Shown one piece after another: positions 56,437 to 64,000 of a stretch of 64,000 nt of DNA. Where the stretch lies: assembly GCA_903813345.2 (NCBI GenBank), contig CAIIXF020000011.1:6408571-6472570 (forward strand), read 5' to 3'. The DNA is from Owenia fusiformis (Eukaryota; Annelida; Polychaeta; Sabellida; Oweniidae). Position numbers and translations under genes: made by a program. The notes beneath the pieces are model-generated. The model did no database searches, was not told where the DNA came from, and was given only the letters and a program-made list of their open reading frames with translations. Positions within the stretch are counted from its first letter, which is position 1, and every line of letters starts with the position of its first letter.

Positions 56437-58408
56437 AATGTTTTAGCACCACATGTTTTCATACAGTAAAATCTAAACACCATTAGGACTGGCCAAAAGT
56501 CATATCATATTGTCATGAGTTCACAAAATTAGTTTTCTTTAACATGGACGTCTTTGGTTGATTAAAAAAATGGAGAAATTAAAAGGCTCTAGCAAAGGTA
56601 AAGGTCATGTCTAGTCAAGTTCTAGATCTTGTTTTTAACATACATGGACACCCGCAGGGGAAGCTCCTCATGTTAAATTTGTCTACACTGTTTACTACTG
56701 TTCAAACATTAAAAACAAGTAAAACTTAGCATAACTTTGTGTAACTTCAATTTAAAAGCTATCAAATATGGTGAAAATAGGGTTTAAACCACTTATGTAC
56801 TCTCGCCCTTGGCAAGAAGTGGCGATTTTTGATTAATAATTACTTTATAACTGTAGGTTAACAGTTACAAAGCTGTGCTTAAAATCTTTAAAGATTGGAC
56901 CCCTGACTTGTCCACAATATATTTTCTTTTTTTTCACAGACTCCAATCTAATGAACAACAAGTCTGCATTGTGTCCCGTAGTTGCAAACAAATTATTGTA
57001 ATTTTGTCCAACTGACTATGTCAGCAGTGGTGTTAGTTTGACAACCAATAAATGGAATTCATACCCACCAGCCCAGATAGGTGTTTTTTAGGGGTGTGCC
57101 TTTGCATAAAATACAATAGATAAAAGTATGCAACAAGATGTGTTCATTTGCCTAGCCAAATGTTGACCTTTCACCCAGTAGGCAAAAGGTTATAAAGCAT
57201 CAGTTATAAAGGATGGAGGGCATTTGGACTATAGAATGCCCCCCCCCCCCCTATCAAAAACTGGAGAAATAGCATCTAATGCATTTTTCAAACATCCAAA
57301 ATCTTTTTTTAGAGTCTGACATATCGTTTTTATTCAATGCTGAAGAGCGAACCCCCCCCCCCTCCCTTAGATCCTGCATATGTTCTGAGACAAGAATAAT
57401 GTCAGTCTCAAATATATCCTGATCTTTTAAGTCAGTCTATGAACTTATAATTTTGATTAAAAATAGTGAGTGCCACACTTGTTTACAAATTGAAAAGCTA
57501 AAAGTAATTCATGCACTTTTGATATAATTCATTCATTTAAAAAAAGTATATAGTCATTTTATTCTTATTCATAAGCTTTTAAGAGCTGTCTCCCACCCAT
57601 ATAGTCTACTTCCTTAAATTATATTGCCATGCTGTGTCTGTATATAAAAGAGCAGCCAAATTTAAACTCTTATCAATTGTATTTTTTCCTATAGCAAGTA
57701 TACATTTACAAGCAAGAATTAAACATTGACTACGGGCACCAGCTCATGTTTCTTACTGAACTAAATTTGCATAATGAGTTTTATTTGTGAATGAAAAGGC
57801 CGTTTGATGAATGATTAAGTGTAAAAATAATTTTTTAAACTGTCATTTCATTTTATTGTTTTTCATCAAAATATTTTTGTTTTAAATTTTGGACTTCTTT
57901 ACAGCTTTGTTTTGCAGTTAGGGAGCGTGTCAAAAGTAATGTCAATGTAGTCCCCCTCCCCCTGTTAACCATATATGGATAACAAAATAGAATGTTTGAA
58001 GAATTGAGTAAATGACCCCGTGAACCTTTTTTTAGTTCTTATTAACTAAATGCTTAGAAAACTCAAACCGGGGTTATGACCTTGCAATGATCATTCGGTA
58101 CAATCTATTTGACACTATTGTTGTAACTTGCAAGCACATTTCAAAACACATTTAAATGGCATCGAACCATTCAGATGTGCTCTGGTTGGGCAATAATTAT
58201 GAGTGGGCGTAGGCCATAGGGGTAGGGGAGGCAGAGATTGCCTGATATATAACGACCCTTGATAACAAGTTGAAATTTGAATTTTTGAGAAATGATTATG
58301 CTCACAACTTTTTTTTTAATTTTTCTTTTTTCAAAAACCTCTAAAATAACTTTTAAAGTCATGATAAAAAAAATATTTTCAAACTTCACATGGGGACTTT
58401 AACTGAAG
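56437..58408. other. no recognised gene
   Basis: It contains C-runs at 57240-57252 and 57352-57362 and otherwise unremarkable AT-rich sequence. Confidence 0.4.
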
Positions 58409-58483
58409 TCATTATATAACTCAGTTGGTAGAGTATCAGGCTTTGGATCTGAGAGTCCAAGGTTCAATTTTCACATTAAATTT
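58409..58483 (+). repeat. tRNA-Lys-like segment, probable SINE head
   Basis: TAACTCAGTTGGTAGAGTAT matches a tRNA D-arm/A-box, then TCAGG-CTTTGGA-TCTGA gives a worn anticodon stem-loop, then AGAGTCCAAGGTTCAATTTT a T-arm/B-box. The layout resembles tRNA-Lys, but the acceptor stem does not pair, and TTG would sit at the anticodon. A tRNA-derived SINE or tRNA pseudogene is likelier than a working tRNA. Confidence 0.6.
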
Positions 58484-58657
58484 AGCACAATTTCTTTAAT
58501 CTGGATGTATCTAGCGAGTTACAGTATGCTCAGCATTTGGCCAGTCTCTGGAGGCGCACTTGTGTCATTACAATATAATTTCTCAGCATTATTATGATTG
58601 AGCAGTTTCCCCTCTGTGATAGTTTGTTTTTGTTTCTTTTAAAGAGAGTTTAATAAA

Positions 58658-58894
58658 CAGGGTGAGACAAAAAAAAGGTAGCCCAAACAAATCTTAATAA
58701 CTGAGTCATCCAGGATGGATAGTGTAAAGTCATATTTGGCACAATTGAACCGTGTTTAATATGTTTTTCATTTTACTAAGTTTCATTGGTCTATCTTTAA
58801 TGGTCACGATTTTATGGCCTGAGGACTTAAAACCCATTCTGGATGACCGAGATATTAAGATTTTTTGGGGTTACCTTTTTTTGGCTCACCCTGT
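58658..58894. mobile_element. MITE with CAGGGTGAG ends
   Basis: CAGGGTGAGACAAAAAAAAG-GTA faces TTACCTTTTTTTGGCTCACC-CTG. Paired words inside are ATCTTAATAACTG and GAGATATTAAGAT. No transposase. Confidence 0.8.
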
Positions 58895-58934
58895 ATCATA
58901 CATAAGGCATTTAGTTCTATGGTACAGTAATTAA

Positions 58935-59260
58935 GTACAGAAAAACTTGAATATCTGAACACCTCTTTTATCTGATCACTTCTCAATGTAAATACTTTTT
59001 TGGTCCCATTTTTATGTCACCACCAGAAATATTGACATATTGTTATAGTCTCCAACTTTTTTTGTGGACAGCAGTTATTGTTCAGCGGTCATGTCTGTAA
59101 CAAATGGTAGGTGGTGACATTTTGCATGTTAATGCCTTAATTGTTTAATCAGTGCCACAAAATCCCATGTTAAAAAACTTGAAATGTGAACACCTGCCTA
59201 TCTGAACTTATTTGGCTGATATCAGTGTTGTTTAGATTAGGCAGGTTTAACTGCTGTGAA
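58935..59260. mobile_element. worn pogo-like MITE invaded by a 'gtcacca' repeat
   Basis: ACAGAAAAACTTGAATATCT at 58937 and AGGCAGGTTTAACTGCTGT near 59242-59260 are degraded complementary tips. The reverse 'gtcacca' copy (59013-59140) lies between them. Confidence 0.55.
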
Positions 59261-60345
59261 AGATGAATGAAAAATGTTTCCTATATTTAAAAAATATTAA
59301 GTTATCGTTTAAAAATATATTTTTACGGCATACTTTACTGGTCGTTCCACCTCTTTACTCATTTTGTAGAAGGTTAAATCATTCCCCGAATTCCACTCAT
59401 TTCAGAGAGAAAATGTCATGGTAGTCATATTTTAAAATGCAAAATAAAGAGGAATTGAGTGAAATTGGGGAAAATGAAATAAATTAGCTTATACTCAAGA
59501 CACTCAATTGTATAAAAATGTCAGAAAATCAGATACTTCAATCAAATTTTGGAGAGAAATTGAGTAAAATTTGCATGATCGGAGAGTAATTTTGGTGTGG
59601 TATTTCATGGGAACTAATGTGACATGTTCTGTGACCTTCAGGAAAGGTTGCCAGTGTGTCTGTTGCCAATTACAATTCGATCAATTACTTTCTCGTTACT
59701 AATTTTAGAATTTTTCGGAGATTAATATGTTCTGTACATTTTCTAGTGCGTGAAAACAAAACAAAATAATAATAAAGGTAAATAATGTGTCTTCCATATG
59801 ATTAATACTTAAAACAGGGATGGATCAAGGAATTAACTCGGGAGGTATGAGGCAAGTGAGGCTAATTGCCTCACCAAAATATGAAGCTCTAAAAATGTTC
59901 CATACCAGAAAATTACCTTGTTGATATCACCACCTGCAGAAGTGGTGACATATTGTTATGGTCTTCTTGCGGCTTCATATTTAATAAGTTCCTCGAAGTT
60001 TCATTTTTTAAAAAGAAATAAAGTTTCTGATTGCATAAATATTGAATTTATAAAGTTTATAAAGTAATTGATATCTAATTATACAAAATGAATCTATTGT
60101 AAATTTGGTAGCTATTTTGAAATCTAATTGAATTAATCCAAGCAAAAGATGCCTAGTTTTCATCAGAGATCATTTAGAACCATCAAAAATATATGAAAGT
60201 TAGATCGGCAGCAAATTCAGAATGTCACTTAAAATCCTCATCAGAAAAAGGACTCCATTGAAAATATATCTTGTAAGAATACTGTATTTTTATTATATAT
60301 TTTGCACAATCAAAATGTATTTTGAGGACAATCTTGTCGTATGTT
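59261..60345. other. no recognised gene
   Basis: AT-rich, with a fragment of the 'gtcacca' repeat at 59925-59975 and nothing else supported. Confidence 0.4.
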
Positions 60346-61948
60346 CAGGGCCGTCAGATGGGGGGGTGCGATGGGTGCGACCGCACCCCCCTTTGTCACC
60401 CCCCAAAATAAATTTGAAAAAAAATTTTGAAAAAAGAATTATTTTTTTGAAAAATATTTTTTTTGTAATTTTTTTTCATTGACTCATACACTTTGAAAGT
60501 ACCCAGAAAGCACCAAATAGCATCTTATAATTGTAAAAGTTTCTAGGGGCATTGGCCACCCCTGACACCCCCCGCAAAACAATGGAAAAGTTCTAAATTT
60601 ATTTTAGTGTTTTGTCTCAGACACTTTTAAAGTGCCCAGACATCATCAAATAGCTCCTTGATATAGTAAGTGTTTCTGGGGGACTTGCTCCCCCTCTTGC
60701 ATCTTGCACTTGCATAACCCCCCCCCCCCCCCTCTGGCGCCCCCCCCCCCCCTTGACCAAAAAAAAAATTGTGATTTGTGACTCATACACTTTGAAAGTG
60801 CCCAGAGAGCACCAAATAACGTCGTAAAATTGTAAAATTTTCTAGGGGGAGTGGGCCACCCCTCACACCCCAAACAAAACAATGGAAAAGTTCTGAATTT
60901 GTTTTATGTATTGACACTTTTAAATTGCCCAGATATCATCAATAGCTCCTTGATAATGTTAATGATTCTGGAAGACTAACACTTAATCGCCCTCTGGCAT
61001 CCCCACTCCACCTCCCCCTCTGGCATCCCCCCCCCTAACACCCCCCTTTGAAAGTGCCCAGAAAGCACCAAATAGCATCTTAGAATTGTAAAACTTGGGA
61101 AATAGGCACTTTTAGGCACAGACACTCTTAAAGTGCCCAAACTTCATCGAATAGCACCTTGATATTGTAAATTTTGATATGGTGGACAAACACTTGCACA
61201 AAAAAATGTGATTGTTTTTCAATGTTTTTATTGACTAATACACTTTAAAAGTGCCCAGAAGCACCAAATATCATCTTCAACTCGTAAAATTTTCTAGGAG
61301 AGTTAGCCACCCCTCACATCCCCCACAAAACAAAAGAAAATATTCTGAATTTCATGTATTGTCTCAGACATTTTTTAAGTGCCAAGACATCATCAAATAG
61401 CACCTTGATATGGTCAATGTTTCTAGGGGACAACCCCTTGCTCCCCTACTGGCACCCCACCCCACTTCACCCTCTCATCCTCTTTGACACCCCCAAAAGA
61501 ATTTGAAAAAAGATTCACATTTTTCTTATTGACTCATATAACGCACAGGCTTACCAGATGGTTGCAAATTCGCTCCAAATACAACCAAATTACCAAATTT
61601 TCCTGAATGCTCGGTTTTTATTCACTCAACTCTTATTCCTGTGATGGTGGCGTACTACTTGGAAACTTACACTTTGAAAGTGCCCAGAAAGCACCAAATA
61701 GCATCTCAAAACTGTAAAATTTTCTAGGGGGAGTGGACCACTCCTCATGACCCCCACAAAACAATTGGAACGTTTGGAAGTTGCATTTGTTAATTCCAAA
61801 CCAATATAGAGAGTAACTGAGCCCCCCCCCCCCCCCCCCATCTGACTTACGCGATTTGATTTACGCGGCAAAAAGTTGACAATTTTATATTCGTCTTTAG
61901 TCAGCTAAAAACCGCACCCCCCTTGGAGAAAAGTGTCTTACGGGCCTG
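60346..61948. mobile_element. 1.6-kb CAGGGCCGT element with internal tandem expansion and 5-bp duplication
   Basis: Left tip CAGGGCCGT, right tip ACGGGCCTG, flanked by ATGTT on both sides. Inside, a 200-300-bp unit recurs about five times (near 60480, 60780, 61040, 61220 and 61670): CACTTTGAAAGTGCCCAGAA, AGCACCAAATAGCATCTTA, TTTCTAGGGGGAGTGG. C-runs separate the units. It has the same tip type and duplication length as 18723-18918. Confidence 0.8.
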
Positions 61949-62896
61949 ATGTTAATGTGACATGGTAGACCACTTCAAGGACTATAGAAAGAACTTCACT
62001 AAAGGGAAAACACACTCAAGTGTTTGAATACATTGAATTCAAACAAAATATGGGTCGATTTGTTGTTCATAATATGTCTCCATACAACTTGTTAAAAAAT
62101 CAAAGGATATATGCTGTTGTGCTATTGTGCTCTACTAAATTTGCAGTTTACTCTTGGAAGAATAAATGGATTGATGCGCTAATTTCTCTTAAGTCTACAT
62201 TGACTAAAATTCTGATCCAATCAAAGCTTCTTCCTTTTTTGTTATCACAGATGTAAAACAAATGTTATCTCTAATATTGCTTAAACGGAGCATTCAAAGT
62301 AATTTATATAATCATACTCCTTGTACAGTTATAAACCAAAGTGCTAAGAATTCTCAAAGATTGCTCATGCTTGAAATCTCTAGTTCTAAAGTCATTTTTT
62401 CATGTATATTCATTATTTGACAGAGACTTGAATGATATCACTTCTTTCTGTCTCTTAACTAACAGCACTTTAGAATTCATTCCCTGTCTCTAAATACTAT
62501 ATATACTTTGTTTTTTGAATTTTTCACTTTGTCATTTTACTCATGGGTTAAGTAATTCCAATAAATAATATTGTATTTGCAATCTCCAGATTCGGTTTGT
62601 TCTGATAAGGAGGATGATTGTTGTGGGGGCAGGGGTGAGGGTGAGGGTGGTAGTATTGATGTCATTTGTCACATTTGCTGGCCCATTTTTTAGGGCCTGT
62701 TTGGGCACAGATATTTTTCCTGGGCTCCTACTAGGGAGGTGAGGGGTGATGGCCCCCTGGGCCTTTTTAGAAATATATGCCTTGATTTTTGAAAAAAGCC
62801 CCAATGTATTTTCTGTTCAAGTGGACCAACTTCTTTTTATCACTCTCCCAAATATCAAGGGGGGGGGGGTAGAGTGACCCCCCCACCCTCTCCCCC
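61949..62896. other. no recognised gene
   Basis: It includes a GGGTGAGGGTGAGGGTGG run at 62632-62652 and C/G-runs near 62860-62885. Open frames here are short and lack splice context. Confidence 0.4.
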
Positions 62897-63048
62897 TGGC
62901 CAAAAGTTCTTTCAAAAACAAGCAGTTTTCACCATTTTGAGCACTTGAAGTGATTTTGGCCATTTTTAGGGCCAATGTTGTCAAAAGTGAACCCCCTGGA
63001 TTTTTTTCAAAAAATGACCCCCCTTGGCAAATCCTGGCTACTGGCCTG
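62897..63048. mobile_element. relative of the CAGGCC...GGGCCTG MITE
   Basis: CAGTTTTCACCATTTTGAGC, AAGTGATTTTGGCCATTTTT, TCAAAAGTGAACCCCCTGG and CTGGCTACTGGCCTG, in the same order as 52236-52396. Confidence 0.65.
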
Positions 63049-63383
63049 CCCTCTACTTGGTAATTTCTAATTCCACCCTTGAGCTTTTGAAAGTGCTCTT
63101 ATTACCTCAATACATAATCTTTTTCTTCACATTTCCAGTTTTAACATGAGATATTTGATACCCTTGGCTCTAGGATGTGAGTTGATTGAATGAAAGTCAA
63201 TGTATATCTGGAACCAATTACATGAAATTACTTCCACATTCTGTAGCTGGCGAGTGATTTCGTCAGATTTATCTACATTCATAAAAACTATGTGAATCAA
63301 CATTTTTAAACCCACAGCTACAATACTCAATAAATATTCTGTTTTAAAATAGAATTTTCTTTCTTTTATACATTTGTCTTTAA

Positions 63384-63691
63384 CCCTTTCACGACGATTG
63401 ACTCCATATGAAGCTCTATTATGTAACACCTTTCTGGACAATAGTCTCCTTTTGGCACAACTATTTTTACATACATCAATGAAATGGCAATATCTCCAGT
63501 TCTATTCAGTATTTTTACACCAAACTTTGACAAGTTGTTGACATGTGATAAAGCTCATTAAAAATTGTATATTAATGATAAAATTGAAAGTATGGGTCCC
63601 GGGGTATATATCATTTCCAGTTTTTACCTAAAAACTGCTCTTGCCTATCTATCACCAGGCCAACATTTTCCATATTCACGTCGGGAAAGGG
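63384..63691. mobile_element. piggyBac-type MITE
   Basis: CCCTTTCACGACG and CGTCGGGAAAGGG face each other, and TTAA flanks both sides (63380-63383, 63692-63695), the target used by piggyBac transposases. 308 bp, no reading frame of note. Confidence 0.8.
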
Positions 63692-64000
63692 TTAATGGAT
63701 AATAGATTGTTTTAGAGTCTTGACACGTTTGTCTTATATTTGAGACACTAGACTTCTTTCCAATTGAGACACTGGACTTGTTTCCAAACAATGAATTTGT
63801 TCAACATTATTGAGATGAACTTAAAGTGATGTATTTCATTTCTCATTCATCAATCCATGTGGGGGTTATATGCCAAAGAAATATTAGTAACAGAAGTCAT
63901 ATTGTAAAAATAATTGCGGAATGTAAACAGACCAAACATACAAAGTGCAACTTGTTTGAAAATAAAGTATTCAAAATAACATCTATAGTACGTTCAGTTC

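Noticed and set aside
58409-58483. Functional tRNA gene
   Set aside because: The acceptor stem does not pair and the T-arm is imperfect; SINE head or pseudogene is likelier.

Overview
This is nuclear DNA of an animal, most likely a marine invertebrate. The genes are split by GT-AG introns, use AATAAA polyadenylation signals, and sit in AT-rich DNA crowded with short inverted-repeat transposons, minisatellites and hairpins. I cannot name the species or safely choose between lophotrochozoan and invertebrate deuterostome.

Two conserved genes could be rebuilt exon by exon. (1) Nup43, a WD-repeat nucleoporin of the Y-complex, lies on the minus strand from 29645 (ATG) to 5399 (stop). Its 8 exons have consistent phases and encode about 362 residues. 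(2) MRPL21, the mitochondrial ribosomal protein bL21m, lies on the plus strand from 37352 to 48280. Its 6 exons encode about 243 residues. The two genes diverge head to head. A 7.4-kb element (29708-37114), bounded by inverted repeats and an 8-bp target duplication (CAATGAAT), sits between them. Without it the start codons would be only about 0.3 kb apart, so the insertion appears to have split a bidirectional promoter.

Nup43 intron 3 (13891-22959) holds two genes on the opposite strand. Both encode small secreted cysteine-rich proteins (15778-16353 and 21899-22450). They are diverged paralogues of each other, and I recognise no known family.

The oddest structures are two tandem arrays inside Nup43, each starting within a coding exon and carrying that exon's 3' splice site. 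Exon 7 has 16 copies of a 101/103-bp unit. Exon 8 has 6 copies of a 129-bp (43-codon) unit, and the reading frame stays open across the array.

Layout: 1-0.7 kb, the 3' coding part of a membrane protein with PPxY motifs (minus). 0.7-1.9 kb, a 49/50-bp minisatellite. 1.9-5.4 kb, repeats. 5.4-29.6 kb, Nup43 with its nested genes. 29.7-37.1 kb, the large element. 37.3-48.3 kb, MRPL21, whose intron 5 holds a 5.3-kb element with about 0.75-kb inverted arms. 48.3-50.7 kb, repeats. 50.75 kb, a signal-peptide first exon of an unidentified plus-strand gene. 50.8-64 kb, mostly transposon-derived repeats with no further coding exon that I can support.
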